A stretch of DNA of 64,000 bases from Paraburkholderia sp041321145 (lineage in GTDB: Bacteria; Pseudomonadota; Gammaproteobacteria; Burkholderiales; Burkholderiaceae), in contig NZ_JBGGWA010000009.1 in the NCBI RefSeq assembly GCF_041321145.1, positions 1-64,000 on the forward strand, written 5' to 3'. The position numbers and the translations under genes are program-made. Numbering within the stretch: position 1 is the stretch's first letter; each line of letters begins with the position of its first letter. Of this stretch, positions 18,701 through 26,346 are shown in pieces. Under the pieces are notes generated by a model. The model did no database searches and was not told where the DNA came from. It saw only the letters and a list, made by a program, of their open reading frames with translations.

Positions 18701-18935
18701 TATCGCCCATCAACTTGCCCTGGCTGTTATACGCGCGATAGATCTGGCTATTCACGCCCTGACCCAGCAGCAGCTCGTCGCGATCCTGAATCATCAGGTT
18801 GCCCGTCGCTGCATTGACGTAGATCTGCTCTCCGGTTTGACCGAATGACGCATTTCCAATCTGCCCACGGTCTCCAAGCCCAAGCGCCGACGACGACTGC
18901 AGTCCCAACCCGTTTCCAGCGACGATCGCTACCAT
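9786..18935 (-). CDS. Giant Rhs/YD-repeat protein, 5' portion
   Basis: ATG at 18935 follows GGGGAA at a normal distance. The 3049 residues start with MVAIVAGNGLGL and then VNAATGNLMIQDRDELL, a conserved N-terminus of very large proteobacterial Rhs proteins. There is no signal peptide. Almost all the rest is dozens of YD repeats (units like YDAAGRL, YDANGNV, GYTT-type turns) that fold into a hollow beta cocoon in known Rhs and TcC proteins. At about 15990-16240 the array is interrupted by a carbohydrate-binding-like beta domain (LEVWIDGVRAGSIVAG). The last ~350 residues form a second non-YD beta-rich segment that continues past the TAG into the downstream portion. Ancestrally the two portions are one protein of about 4730 codons. 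Confidence 0.85.
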   Translation of the reverse strand: MVAIVAGNGLGLQSSSALGLGDRGQIGNASFGQTGEQIYVNAATGNLMIQDRDELLLGQGVNSQIYRAYNSQGKLMGDNWRPGGLRTVDGLTGTLNSVGSTVTRTDWDGTAMTYLYDASRKVYVATSGVGARSVLSFDATSSTWNWSDGSHRIFEAYDANHGGRLTTTRDSDGNAISYTYNADNLLSQVRTANGDITWLDYNGARQLSALRTVYQNASGQQTTATTVRYGYNSQGRLGEVVIDLTPDDNSVADGKLFRTTYTYDGTSSRIASIAQSDGSSVAFTYQLVGSDYRVASIVQTSGAGAARRTTLAYQPTTNTTTITDPLGQVTVLRYDSSNRLTSIVTPATGGTSRAQTFIYDTGGNLAQIDDAGIVTQYRYDSQGNLVWQKDGNGNTIERTFGADNQLLTETAAIGQSDSASTRYAYDARNHVRFTVSAEGRVTEYRYNALGQRVSVLTYASGLYTGANVNETDLSGWVAAFVSGGQGTRVDTSYDFRGNVASVTQYGRLLADGTGDANAGAGEIVQVRYVYDPSGRLLQRIAGDAGHPQVEQFTYDGLGRVLCATKLDGTITLYQYDDAGHQVIATFGNGLTRTSTYDAAGELISVAESSGGKVLSQIRNQYDADGRLRMSTDATGQITHYLYDEAGRAVARIDPAGALTEYVYTSNGLLTNTIQYATPVAAAALAALMDGSGRPVEMVNVAGKSVALTLANGNLRPTISKADRKDWRAYDNAGNVTGVVNADGSFVRYQHDGAGRLVTRTECASAVDITRANPAEGNGPAYSANDRTTRYFYDHDGLLRGQLDAEGYLTTYRYNAAGQKVETVGYATATPASARATGILTDLVPAGDSKDIHQYFLYDSRGLLRSEIDGEGYLTTYQYDAYGNVSQRIRGQQINPAWLGAPQQVPLTFQAKASSANTTLEVWIDGVRAGSIVAGSANYATYTLNVSNVVPLANHMVEFRSPAGSQVAVRDASFGTRPFAAASDSARTAPVAGNPAQIGVSYRLDAATTANCWATLPGQLEQTSYVYDAMGRLLERTAYSGSGSATTRFTYDSQGHVATETTGDRVVSYRYDAQGRLIGQLMGEGSAALSALGKGPTQTQIDAVWKSWGVAYAYDAAGRRISMSDANGNRTLYCYDGAGRLTHVVNPLGEVVESRYDMCGEITQTVVYGSRIASSTLGTLAGGLLTDALKNTFSALDNDGLATRTSFSYSAAGALTQRTDASGYKTDYAYNTFGEQIAIARDISAGVRVQDVTDYDRLGQAVRKASDAVGLNLVTRAVYDAFGRATESVDANGVLRRQDYDRNGHLVVLTDGTGARSNMTYDAFGNVLSRTDANGNRTSYAYSAFSREIAVTTAEGIKTTSSYNEFGQLVTLLDGRGNLTRYAYDLDGNLLTATDATGASITHSYDHADRLIDTTDARGIHTAYAYDAAGRTLTRTVDPSGLKLVTRYEYDAKGQTVKVTDPSGVVTETQYDLNGRHVSVITDRSGLNLRTTFIYDGMGNVLTTTEGAGTDAAKVTQNTYDKAGRLVSVTVEPAGLRLTTTYTYDGDGNVASVTDAAGGVTRYAYDKEGRQTWSVGPTGAVIGNVYDAAGYLLSRTVYSRYNRDIPDGDLSDDFLRRRVVASRLDDHATRYVHDRDGRVRYVVDAAYQVTEQIYDANGNVVRSIAYANWISWNGTSTVDAVQSALALQDASAHSADRTTQMVYDAANRLTAVIDALGFVTRNRYDASGNLLERTQYQSPYSAAENPDDATLQGWVTSQGAQNTGQNHTTSWTYDTANRIVYAMDAEGYVTENRYDAAGRLLKTIRYVNAYEALRGATDKQMAALLPSSLPSNPATSYGYDVAGRLITTTDPMGAVTRYKLDALGRAVVTTAACGTEQQGVTSTMFDAAGRIIEQTLARGATSAATTRYAYDGMGRLIQEIDARGVELIEQDTDWALAARKARGFVDADGNGLKAAALGTLQKANLLAAYTTTYTYSTRGELLTTTDPLGYTTTNAYDLFGNVTQTTDKNGYTTQLGYDALNRVIRVTAPQRSVVQTQYDAFGGVVSVTQDSSLVTKMEYDRLGRLTKSTDAMKFAEQYAYDAFGNRISYINKVGGQFSYQYDRRGLMVTETLPVTSGGRAVVNRFEYDSRRNRITTIEAAGLPEQRLTSYEYDALDRQVRMVGALLNTTSADGTTKYVNLTETRAYDARGNLTRIIDANGLATSYYYDEANRRTAQVGPDGAYTTWSYDAAGNVLEERRHATPVSATAGSTPPALPAAANLRLTRYAYDANNRRIESRIVDVAAGALNPSSNVYDITTGDLVSTWEYDGNGNVVVSIDPNGNRTTTFWSSQGKVLEIDPMGYGTTWYRDAQGNVEMEYRYAIACREPFTARSDPNSLLAPWPFGADDRRTDFTWDRNGRMTSEARQDVAYATVDANGNLTERTGEAKTTYTYDGEGHLLRRVDANGSQYDFTYDKLGRQTGATLPSFTDYLNRSVRSSTVYEYDGLNHVVKETAQGDVNRVTTYTYGAGGRLMSKTNALGVVTQFGYDAAGNTTMVKYLRADADRRSQYETTWIAYDAAGHEVSRVMQTSDPVSGAISTTGERHEMQYNMFGEVTGRRTGGGNANGAWQEYAEYNNAGKVIRTNFGDGVSHVFMYDRNGNATLKIESMTADLRSYEIRDILNDSNLSQTFTRYDARNQVGEILQPKVVGGAPRINFTPVDIRIDGGKFATTQLTISGWIEAANSPGSATASIDARSTHDTQVATQLRFGLANQITLDGLDVDLPDLSTIYGSSYSVRVVFTLYSQFENGSDSEPTSSKNPISSSWSWPVTFTGGASGPKHIEFSDQKTGMNVLPYGPSQIWYAGRPVDQSLNYRVQIYVNDEDTELAQAVGTVRRSEVLSGMQQGKAQFGQVTTSLKQGYDTLRFTNTTWSAGVKTAVYISPAKSPGVFSLAKRLGSPDASVVDLTNLADGAYDVLFMATSGTGALLAYSQYGMQVSHGTGEATSIVEVPANRPAGASVLPLNDMGACVWDSDGNLNIFAARGVDGRLAGDMLVRYRPSGSSGPWSLSNT

Positions 18936-19243
18936 CGAGATTCCCCGTATACCTGTTCGTTATGCTTTGCGTGCCGCAATGCATGGCACGCTTCCTGAAC
19001 AAGTTATCCGCGGATTCTCAAAATCGTTTAGCGCAATTGATCATTCTTTACATTTCTAGGAAATTTCCGGTCTCCTGTCGAAATGACTGCGAATAGCGAC
19101 GAATTGGTGCCCCCGTTGCGGGACGACGCTGAAGCGTTTCCGGGTCTCGCCAACGATCACCCACACTGCTATGCTAAAAAAACACTCTTGTCACGCGACC
19201 CGTCCCGCTTCGTGGACCCAGCACTCACGCGCCAACCAGACTC
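18936..19243. promoter_or_regulatory. Divergent intergenic region between rhs and the TPR gene
   Basis: No gene is visible in these 308 bases. The stretch at about 19020-19070 is AT-rich compared with its surroundings and probably holds the rhs promoter, but I cannot fix -35 and -10 boxes. A 7-bp inverted repeat (18969-18975 with 18985-18991) falls in the expected rhs leader. Confidence 0.35.
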
Positions 19244-20386
19244 ATGTCGTCTCACCAGAATTCATCCCATCAGTTTTCAGGCGCGACTAGCGCGCACCTG
19301 AAACGTCTGCTCGGCTTTGTCGAATCAGACCCTCACAACCTGAATCTGCTCGCGGACGCGGCAGACGCCGCCCTTGACGCGCAGCAGTTCGCGCTGTGCG
19401 ACGAATTGCTGGATCGTCATGCGGCACAACAACCGCTTCCACCGTCGCTCGTGAACCTTCGCGGCCTCTCTGCGATGTCGCAGCGGCGCTTCGACGAAGC
19501 GGAGCAATGCTTCATTTCGCTTCAGGAAAACAGCACGGAGCCTGCCGTGGTCTATAACCTCGCCTACGCGAACGCCATGCTCGGCCGTTTCGACGAAGCC
19601 GCAGCGCTGCTTCACGAGACGATCCTCGCATCGATTCCGGCAGCGGCAGCCCTGAAGGTGCGAGCGTTACATCATCTGCGTCGCGTCGACGAAGCGCGCG
19701 AACTCGCGCAGCGTTACGTCGATCGACCGGACGCCGACCCGGAGCTGCGCGGCGCATACGCAACCTTGCTATTCGATGCGGGGGATGAGGAGGGCGCGAA
19801 ACGCTACGCTGCCATGGCACCCGAGACCGCGGACAGTCTCACGGTTCGTGGCTTGCTGGCGATCGCGGATGGCGCGGACGCCGAGGCGGCGTCCATGCTT
19901 GAACGTGCACTCCAACTGCGTCCTGAAAGCGGCCGCGCAAAGCTCGGCATCGGCCTTTGCCTCGTGTCGAATGAGCGTTTCGACGAAGCATCGCGCGCAC
20001 TCGACGAAGCGGCAAATCTGCTCAAAACACATGCGGGCTCGTGGGTCGCGGCGGGTTGGGCCCATCTGCTAAATGGCGCGCTCGATACGGCGAAAGCCAG
20101 GTACGAACGTGCCGCGGAGCTGGACCGGGGATTTGCTGAAGCTCCCGGCGGACTCGCCGTCGTGAACTTCCGTCAGCAGCGCTTCGACGAAGCACGGCGC
20201 TACGCGAATGTGGCCCTGCGGCTTGACCGCTCATGCCTGTCGGCAGCCCTTGCCCTCAATCTCCTCGCTGCACACGACGGCGACCAGGCTACGGCCGACG
20301 CCATCCTGCACGCCGCCGTCAATCGCCCGATCGATTCTGACGGACTGACCATCGCTCAGGCGTTGATGCGGCGTGCATCGCGGTAA
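19244..20386 (+). CDS. TPR-repeat protein upstream of the flagellar-type operon
   Basis: A 380-residue, alanine- and leucine-rich soluble protein made almost wholly of TPR-like helical pairs. Clear units include SLVNLRGLSAMSQRRFDEAE, VVYNLAYANAMLGRFDEAA, AKLGIGLCLVSNERFDEA and WVAAGWAHLLNGALDTA. The recurring RFDEA segment marks helix B of several repeats. No signal peptide is seen. It reads in the same direction as the operon that starts 223 bases downstream, and a second small TPR gene closes that operon. A chaperone or scaffold role for the export system is possible but only inferred from location. Confidence 0.75.
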   Translation: MSSHQNSSHQFSGATSAHLKRLLGFVESDPHNLNLLADAADAALDAQQFALCDELLDRHAAQQPLPPSLVNLRGLSAMSQRRFDEAEQCFISLQENSTEPAVVYNLAYANAMLGRFDEAAALLHETILASIPAAAALKVRALHHLRRVDEARELAQRYVDRPDADPELRGAYATLLFDAGDEEGAKRYAAMAPETADSLTVRGLLAIADGADAEAASMLERALQLRPESGRAKLGIGLCLVSNERFDEASRALDEAANLLKTHAGSWVAAGWAHLLNGALDTAKARYERAAELDRGFAEAPGGLAVVNFRQQRFDEARRYANVALRLDRSCLSAALALNLLAAHDGDQATADAILHAAVNRPIDSDGLTIAQALMRRASR

Positions 20387-20609
20387 GCAAGATCACTTCG
20401 GGAATACCCGGCCTTGATGCGCTGTCATTGGTCCCTCGCAAGAGTTTCAATGTCGCGCTTGATTTGATCGTGGTCAACGCGTCGTCAATCTTGCGAAGCG
20501 TTCAGAAAATTCCCGTTTCCACGCAGCGCTTTTCTTATTCAAATTTAATTTACGTTACACGAAAATTCCGCGGCTCAGAATCAGAACATATACGAAAGCC
20601 GGGGTAAGC

Positions 20610-20876
20610 ATGTCGTCAGATCAGGTGCTGCAAATCGTGTCGCAATTGTTGTGGAATAGCCTGCTTATTGCAGGTCCTGTTCTCGTCGCGACATTGGTCG
20701 TCGGTCTGATGGTGAGCGTATTTCAGGTCGTTACGCAGCTTCAGGAGATGAGCTTGAGCTATGTGCCCAAGCTCGTCGTGGCGTCGGTCGTTATCGTCGT
20801 GCTGGCGCCCTGGATGCTCGGCCGACTGACGGGATTTGCAACCTCCCTCTTCACTATCATTCCGACCCTCGGGTAA
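20610..20876 (+). CDS. fliQ: Flagellar export gate protein FliQ
   Basis: An 88-residue inner-membrane protein with two hydrophobic helices (LLIAGPVLVATLVVGLMVSV and VVASVVIVVLAPWML) and the family segment FQVVTQLQEMSLSYVPK between them. FliQ joins FliP and FliR in the pore of the flagellar type III export gate. It is the first gene of a 26-gene rightward series; the ATG follows GGGGT. The upstream 223 bases are AT-rich near 20540-20570 and likely carry the operon promoter, but no sigma28 or sigma54 consensus is evident. Confidence 0.93.
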   Translation: MSSDQVLQIVSQLLWNSLLIAGPVLVATLVVGLMVSVFQVVTQLQEMSLSYVPKLVVASVVIVVLAPWMLGRLTGFATSLFTIIPTLG

Positions 20877-20879
20877 GAG

Positions 20880-21632
20880 ATGTCCATCCAGATTCTCACC
20901 GGATGGGCAATGGCCGCATTGCTGCTTTCGTTGCGTATCGGCCCGGTGTTTATCATCGCGCCACCTTTTTCGCAAACGCAAGTGCCGGCCCGCGTGCGCG
21001 TGCTGCTCGTCCTGGCCCTGGCCGCATGCTTTGCGGACACCGCACCCGTATACGTGCTTCACGATGGCGCGGCACTGGCCTTGGCAGTAGCATCCGAACT
21101 GCTACTCGGTCTCGCAATCGCTTTTGCATTTCAGGCCGCGTTTGCATCCCTATCGTTCGCGGGACGCGTGCTCGACGTGCAGGCGGGCTACGGCCTTGCA
21201 ACGGTCATCGACCCCGGTTCACGGGCCCAGGCGCCCATGTTTGGCACGATCATGACGATGCTGGGCGGGCTGCTCTTCTTCGCGGGAAACGGGCATCGTG
21301 AGTTGCTCACGCTGCTCGCGTCGCTGATCCGTCTGATGCCTGCCGGCAGCGCACGTCTACCCGGCGACCCGCAGGCCTTTATCAGCTATTTCGGCGTTGT
21401 CATGGCGCTCGGTCTCGCGAGCATAGCCGCCGTCATGGTGTGCCTTTTCACGATCGACCTGACCATTGCGTTCCTTTCGCGCACGCTTGCGCAAATGAAC
21501 GCGCTCATGCTTGGCCTTCAGGTCAAAACCATTGTTACGCTTTTCGTCATGTCCATGTCGGTTGGGATCATGGCGCCGGTCGTGTTGCAACTGATGAACT
21601 CAGCGCTGCGCTTTGTTCCTTCATTGAACTAG
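20880..21632 (+). CDS. fliR: Flagellar export gate protein FliR
   Basis: A 250-residue polytopic membrane protein, normal length for FliR. It contains LRIGPVFIIAPPF near the start and the conserved AGRVLDVQAGYGLATVIDP in the middle. It forms the export pore with FliP and FliQ and contacts FlhB. It starts 3 bases after the fliQ stop and ends 3 bases before flhB, so the three are almost certainly cotranscribed and coupled. Confidence 0.93.
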   Translation: MSIQILTGWAMAALLLSLRIGPVFIIAPPFSQTQVPARVRVLLVLALAACFADTAPVYVLHDGAALALAVASELLLGLAIAFAFQAAFASLSFAGRVLDVQAGYGLATVIDPGSRAQAPMFGTIMTMLGGLLFFAGNGHRELLTLLASLIRLMPAGSARLPGDPQAFISYFGVVMALGLASIAAVMVCLFTIDLTIAFLSRTLAQMNALMLGLQVKTIVTLFVMSMSVGIMAPVVLQLMNSALRFVPSLN

Positions 21633-21635
21633 ACG

Positions 21636-22706
21636 ATGTCGGAACTCGACCAGAACAAATCAGAGCAGGCCACTGCGTACAAGCTCGAACAGGCGCGCAG
21701 GAAGGGCATCGTACCGCGTAGCCAGGAAGCGTCCATCCTCGTGAGTCTCGCGTGCTGCGGAGGCTATCTTTGGGCACGGGGCGATCGCATGGCCGCTCAC
21801 TTTGCGGCGCTCAGTGCCCGGGCTCTCAACGACGCGGCCTACCTGTCAATCGGAAGTCATGCCATGTTGACCTGGCTCGGCTCGCTCATCGTGCAGTCGG
21901 TACGCATCGTCGCGCCGCTGGTCGGCGTATCCGCCGGTGGCGCGTTGCTGGCAACCGTGCTTCAAACGGGACTGCTCTTCGCGCCAGCGGCGCTCAAGGC
22001 AGACTTCAGCCGACTGAATCCGGCACAAGGCTTCAAACGCATATTTTCGACTCCGACGCTGATCGAAGCGGCTAAAGCCTGCCTGAAGATGGTGATCTAC
22101 AGCGGTATCGCGTGGTCATGCATCGCGGACACGGTAGTGACAGTGGAGCATGCGGCATTGCCGTCGGAGTCACTGCCGAAGGTGCTTGCGGACAGCACGC
22201 TGCATCTTCTGTTTTCGCTGTTGATGGCGGCACTCGTTTTCGCCGCGATCGATCACGTCATTACGCGCCGTGCATTTGCAAAGAAAATGCGCATGAGCCG
22301 TCACGATATCAAGCAGGAACACAAGCAACGCGAAGGAGACCCTCGCATCAAGCAACGCCGCCGGCAGTTGCAACGCGAATTGTTGCAACGCGCGACCAGC
22401 ATGCGAAACGTTCGCGGCGCCGATGTGCTGCTGACCAACCCGACCCACTACGCGATTGGGCTCAAGTATGAACCCGGCAGCATGGCCGCGCCTGCGGTGG
22501 TAGCCAGAGGCAGAGGCGACTTCGCGCAGCGTCTGAAAAGAATGGCGTTCATCTACGGCGTTCCCGTCATAGAGTCACGCGCGCTCGCACGCCGTCTGTT
22601 TCGCGACGCCGCTTTCGAGCGCGAAATTCCCGAGCATCTGTTCCGCGACGCTGCGGCAGCCTATCTTCGCGCAAATCGCGCGCCATCGCAGCGGAGCGCG
22701 GTATGA
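21636..22706 (+). CDS. flhB: Flagellar export switch protein FlhB
   Basis: 356 residues: a short cytoplasmic start (SEQATAYKLEQARRKG), four membrane helices, then a cytoplasmic domain with the NPTH autocleavage site (VLLTNPTHYAIGLKYE) that all FlhB/SctU proteins use for substrate switching. NPTH is intact, so a hook-length or substrate switch is predicted to work. Its last four bases overlap the flhA start. Confidence 0.94.
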   Translation: MSELDQNKSEQATAYKLEQARRKGIVPRSQEASILVSLACCGGYLWARGDRMAAHFAALSARALNDAAYLSIGSHAMLTWLGSLIVQSVRIVAPLVGVSAGGALLATVLQTGLLFAPAALKADFSRLNPAQGFKRIFSTPTLIEAAKACLKMVIYSGIAWSCIADTVVTVEHAALPSESLPKVLADSTLHLLFSLLMAALVFAAIDHVITRRAFAKKMRMSRHDIKQEHKQREGDPRIKQRRRQLQRELLQRATSMRNVRGADVLLTNPTHYAIGLKYEPGSMAAPAVVARGRGDFAQRLKRMAFIYGVPVIESRALARRLFRDAAFEREIPEHLFRDAAAAYLRANRAPSQRSAV

Positions 22707-24802
22707 CGTTACTCGGTTCACGCCTGCGCAACCATTCCGATCTCGCGCTCGTGGTCGCGATCGTGACGATCCTTCTGATCCTGTTCACACCGATTCCGGC
22801 AGTCGCGCTGGACCTGTTCATCATCGTGAATTTCGCGTTTGCCTTCACGATTCTGCTGTTGACGTTTTACGTCACGCGTCCCGTCGATTTCTCGACGTTC
22901 CCGTCGCTTCTGCTGATCGCGACGTTGTTCCGGCTGTCGTTGAATATCGCGGCGACGCGCCTGATCCTGTCGGGCGCCGCCGCCGGGCAGGTGATCGGCG
23001 CAATCGGCGAATTCGTCGTGCAGGGTAACTTCGTGATCGGGTTGATTGTGTTCTTTATCCTGATCGTCGTGCAGTACGTGGTCGTAACAAACGGCGCGCA
23101 ACGCGTGTCCGAAGTGGCCGCGCGCTTTGTTCTCGACGCCATGCCGGGCCAGCAGATGAGTATTGACGCGGATCTGAACATGGGGTTGATCGATCAGGAC
23201 GAAGCGAAGCGTCGCCGCAAGGAACTCGAAAAGGAGGCCGGCTTTTACGGCTCCATGGACGGCGCGAGCAAGTTCGTCAAGGGTGATGCGGTTGCCGGCA
23301 TCATCATCCTGCTGATCGACATTCTGGGTGGATGGGCGGTCGGCGTCGCGCAGATGGGCATGTCGCTCGGCGAGGCGATGCGAACCTTCACGCTGCTGAC
23401 GATCGGCGACGGCATCGTCACTCAGGTACCCGCGCTCGTCATTTCTGTCGCCACGGGCATCATCGTTACGCGTTCGTCCGCCGACGGGAAACTCAGCAAC
23501 GAGGTGCTGCATCAGTTGATCCAGTTCCCGAAAGTCCAGTTGCTCGTGATTGGCGCGGTCGGCGCGCTGCTCGTGTTGCCCGGCATGCCGAAGTGGCCCA
23601 TCGTCATTCTGGTGATTGCGGCACTCGGCGCATGGCTCGTTGCGCGGCGTCGCAAGGTCACGACCGCCGTAGCGACCGATGTCGTCAGCGAATCGACGGA
23701 GCGTGCGGCCGCTGCCGATCAGGCCCCGCTGCCCGCCATCGAAATCACCTTCGGCTCCGCGCTCGCTAGCGCGTGGATGGCATTGCAGCCGGTATTGGCG
23801 GAGCGGATCGGCGCTTTTCGCGAGCGGTTTTCGGGGGAATCCGGCGTTGCCATTCCGCCCGTGGTGTTTCGCGACGACCCGGGGTTAAGCGCCAACGACT
23901 ACCGGATTGCCTTGTTCGGCAATCGCTTCGGCCACTCGACGATCTATCCCGGGAAGACGCTTGCGATTCACGCGGGCAACGCCGCTGAATTGCCAAAGGG
24001 CATCGCGACGCGCGATCCAGCCTTCGGCATGCCGGCCGTCTGGATCGACCCGGAGCAGCAGGCTATGGCAAGAACGCAGGGCTACACCAACGTCGATCCC
24101 ATCACCGTGCTGATTACGCATGTGACGGAAGTTATCCGTTCGAACGCGGCGGTGCTGCTGACGCGCGCATCCGTCATGACCATGCTGGAGGGCGTACGCA
24201 CGCGTCAGCCAGGTCTCGTCGAAGAACTGGTTCCCAACCTCCTTGCCGTTGGCGACGTCCAACAGGTATTGCAAGGTTTGCTTGTTGAGCACGTTCCGGT
24301 TCGCAATATCGATCTGATTGTAGAAGCGCTGGCGAACGCGGGCCGCCATCAGAAGGACCCGGCCATGCTTGGCGAGACCGTGCGCCAGCGCCTTGGCCAT
24401 TCAATCTGTCAGGGTGCACAGGGTGAGCACGAGTCGCTCGCCGTCCTGACGCTCGACCCCGCGCTCGAAGCCACCATTGCACAGAATCTCGCCGGCGCGG
24501 ACGGCAACGGTACGTTCGTGCTCGATCCACGGCTTGCCGAAGCGTTTCTCAGCCGCCTGCTCGCCCAGGCCGAAGCGATGATGCGGCAAGGGCTCACGTC
24601 CGTACTGCTGTGCCGACCCGAAGTGCGGCGACATCTGAAAACCTTCACCCGGCGAACCGTGCCCCGGCTCACCGTGCTGTCGATGAACGAAGTGCCTCAT
24701 CAAATCAATCTGCGCTCATTCGCGATGGTCAGCGTCGAGCGGCCGGCGCAGGCTGCGCCAATGCGCCAATCCGCAACACCCGCCGCGACGCAACCGGCCT
24801 GA
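22703..24802 (+). CDS. flhA: Flagellar export gate protein FlhA
   Basis: 699 residues, full length. The N-terminal half has eight predicted membrane segments and the FHIPEP-family region around FRLSLNIAATRLILSG. The C-terminal half is the cytoplasmic ring domain that docks export substrates and chaperones (from about residue 340). FlhA forms the nonameric ring of the export gate and uses the proton motive force. Start overlaps flhB by 4 bases. Confidence 0.94.
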   Translation: MTLLGSRLRNHSDLALVVAIVTILLILFTPIPAVALDLFIIVNFAFAFTILLLTFYVTRPVDFSTFPSLLLIATLFRLSLNIAATRLILSGAAAGQVIGAIGEFVVQGNFVIGLIVFFILIVVQYVVVTNGAQRVSEVAARFVLDAMPGQQMSIDADLNMGLIDQDEAKRRRKELEKEAGFYGSMDGASKFVKGDAVAGIIILLIDILGGWAVGVAQMGMSLGEAMRTFTLLTIGDGIVTQVPALVISVATGIIVTRSSADGKLSNEVLHQLIQFPKVQLLVIGAVGALLVLPGMPKWPIVILVIAALGAWLVARRRKVTTAVATDVVSESTERAAAADQAPLPAIEITFGSALASAWMALQPVLAERIGAFRERFSGESGVAIPPVVFRDDPGLSANDYRIALFGNRFGHSTIYPGKTLAIHAGNAAELPKGIATRDPAFGMPAVWIDPEQQAMARTQGYTNVDPITVLITHVTEVIRSNAAVLLTRASVMTMLEGVRTRQPGLVEELVPNLLAVGDVQQVLQGLLVEHVPVRNIDLIVEALANAGRHQKDPAMLGETVRQRLGHSICQGAQGEHESLAVLTLDPALEATIAQNLAGADGNGTFVLDPRLAEAFLSRLLAQAEAMMRQGLTSVLLCRPEVRRHLKTFTRRTVPRLTVLSMNEVPHQINLRSFAMVSVERPAQAAPMRQSATPAATQPA

Positions 24803-24838
24803 CGGCTGCACCAACACCCGATAAGGAATCAACAGCAG

Positions 24839-25561
24839 ATGGATAACGTGATGTTGCTTGCCACTCGTCTGATCTCACTACAGACACGGCGCGTCGAGAT
24901 TGCCGGTGAGAATGTCGCCAATGTGGCGACCCCCGGCTACAAGCGCGAAATCGCCTTCGAGGATGCGCTTGCAGCGGCGGGTGCGGATCATTTCCAGGCC
25001 GCCTCCATCGTCGGAAACGCAAACGGCAGCACCGTCGCGACCGATTTCTCGGCAGGCAAGCTCGTGCATACGGGCGATCCCTTCGACCTTTCCATCACCG
25101 GCGCAGGCTTCTTTGAGGTCGCCACGACTGACGGCCCCGCGTACACGCGACTTGGCAGCTTCCAGCGCGACGCCGATGGCCGACTCGTGACCGCACAGGG
25201 CTGGCCATTGCAGGGATCGAACGGCGATGTGAGGGTCAACGCCGCGAACTGGCATGTGGAAAGGGATGGCACGGTAATCGATAACGGCAATACCGTTGCC
25301 GTCGTTCGAATCGTCGATTTCGACGACACCGCGAAGCTGCGGCGCACAGACGGCGGTCTCTTCGTTTCCGACGGTGCGCAAGCCGCGGACGTCGATCGCG
25401 TGCAGGTTAGCCAGGGCTACATCGAGTCGTCGAACGCGACGCTCCCGACCGACATGATGCAGATGATGGAAGCGATGCGACGCGTCGAATCCGGACAGAA
25501 ACTCGTGCATGCCTATGACGACATGATGGGCAGCGTCATGCAACGGCTAGGAGAAATGTGA
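24839..25561 (+). CDS. flgF: Proximal rod protein FlgF
   Basis: 240 residues with the N-terminal rod signature (ENVANVATPGYKREIAFED) and the C-terminal flagellar basal-body domain (QGYIESSNATLPTDMMQMM then RRVESGQKL). The central GDPFDLSITGAGFFEV fits FlgF/FlgG rod proteins. FlgF versus FlgG is assigned by its position before a second, slightly longer rod gene. Confidence 0.85.
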   Translation: MDNVMLLATRLISLQTRRVEIAGENVANVATPGYKREIAFEDALAAAGADHFQAASIVGNANGSTVATDFSAGKLVHTGDPFDLSITGAGFFEVATTDGPAYTRLGSFQRDADGRLVTAQGWPLQGSNGDVRVNAANWHVERDGTVIDNGNTVAVVRIVDFDDTAKLRRTDGGLFVSDGAQAADVDRVQVSQGYIESSNATLPTDMMQMMEAMRRVESGQKLVHAYDDMMGSVMQRLGEM

Positions 25562-25562
25562 C

Positions 25563-26342
25563 ATGAACAACGTTTTCTATATCGGGGCAACGGGCCTCAA
25601 TGCGCAGCAAACGGCAGTCGACCTGACGGCGAACAACATCGCGAACATGAATACGCCGGCGTTCAAGCGCGGCACCGTGTCCTTTTCCGAACTGTTGAAA
25701 GCGGGTGCGCAGCAAGCGCGCGGTACGCAACACGCGGGCGCGGGCGACGCGCCTGCCGGCGTCGCCGCCGATGCGTCACTGCATGTATTCACGGCCGGCG
25801 CGTTGCGTCAAACCGGCAATCCCCTCGATCTTGCGATTCAGGGAGACGGCTTTATCGAACTGACGTCGGATGGCAATTCGAACGATGCAACGCTGTGGCG
25901 CGGCGGCGTGCTGCACGTTGGCGCTGACGGATTCCTGGCCGCGCCGAATGGTCAACCGCTCAAGGCGATGATCTCCGTACCGCGCGACGCGTCGCAAATC
26001 TCGATCGCGGCCAATGGCCAGGTATTTGCCGCGGTCGCCAATCAAACCGATCCGCTCGAAATCGGACAGATCGAACTGGTAACGCCCACCGACACGCGTG
26101 CACTGCGCAGCACGGGCGACGGGGTTTATCGCGTTCAGGACGACGGCGTCACGCTGACGCACGCGAAGCCGGGCGAAGACAATGCAGGTACGCTCGCTCA
26201 GGGATTCAGCGAGGCATCAAACGTGTCACTCTCGGACGAACTTGTCAGCCTCATGCTCTATCAACGCTCATACGCGGCGAACGCGCGCCTCGTTCAGGTC
26301 GGCGACGAACTGATGAGTATCGCCAACGGCCTGAAGCGCTGA
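25563..26342 (+). CDS. flgG: Distal rod protein FlgG
   Basis: 259 residues, the normal FlgG length. The N-terminal motif is LTANNIANMNTPAFKRGTVS and the C-terminal motif is EASNVSLSDELVSLMLYQRS followed by YAANARLVQVGDELM. FlgG forms the distal rod that crosses the P and L rings. It begins 1 base after flgF ends. Confidence 0.85.
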   Translation: MNNVFYIGATGLNAQQTAVDLTANNIANMNTPAFKRGTVSFSELLKAGAQQARGTQHAGAGDAPAGVAADASLHVFTAGALRQTGNPLDLAIQGDGFIELTSDGNSNDATLWRGGVLHVGADGFLAAPNGQPLKAMISVPRDASQISIAANGQVFAAVANQTDPLEIGQIELVTPTDTRALRSTGDGVYRVQDDGVTLTHAKPGEDNAGTLAQGFSEASNVSLSDELVSLMLYQRSYAANARLVQVGDELMSIANGLKR

Positions 26343-26346
26343 TCTT

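Noticed and set aside
4743..18935. Repetitive DNA that could be mistaken for a CRISPR array or tandem repeats
   Set aside because: The periodicity is that of degenerate YD protein repeats; there are no exact repeats of 25-40 bases with unique spacers.
19083..19301. Small rightward frame upstream of the TPR gene
   Set aside because: No good ribosome site or homology, and it overlaps the start of the better supported TPR gene.
20387..20609. Sigma54 or sigma28 promoter before fliQ
   Set aside because: The region is AT-rich, but I find no convincing GG-N10-GC or TAAA-N15-GCCGATAA match, so no promoter is called.
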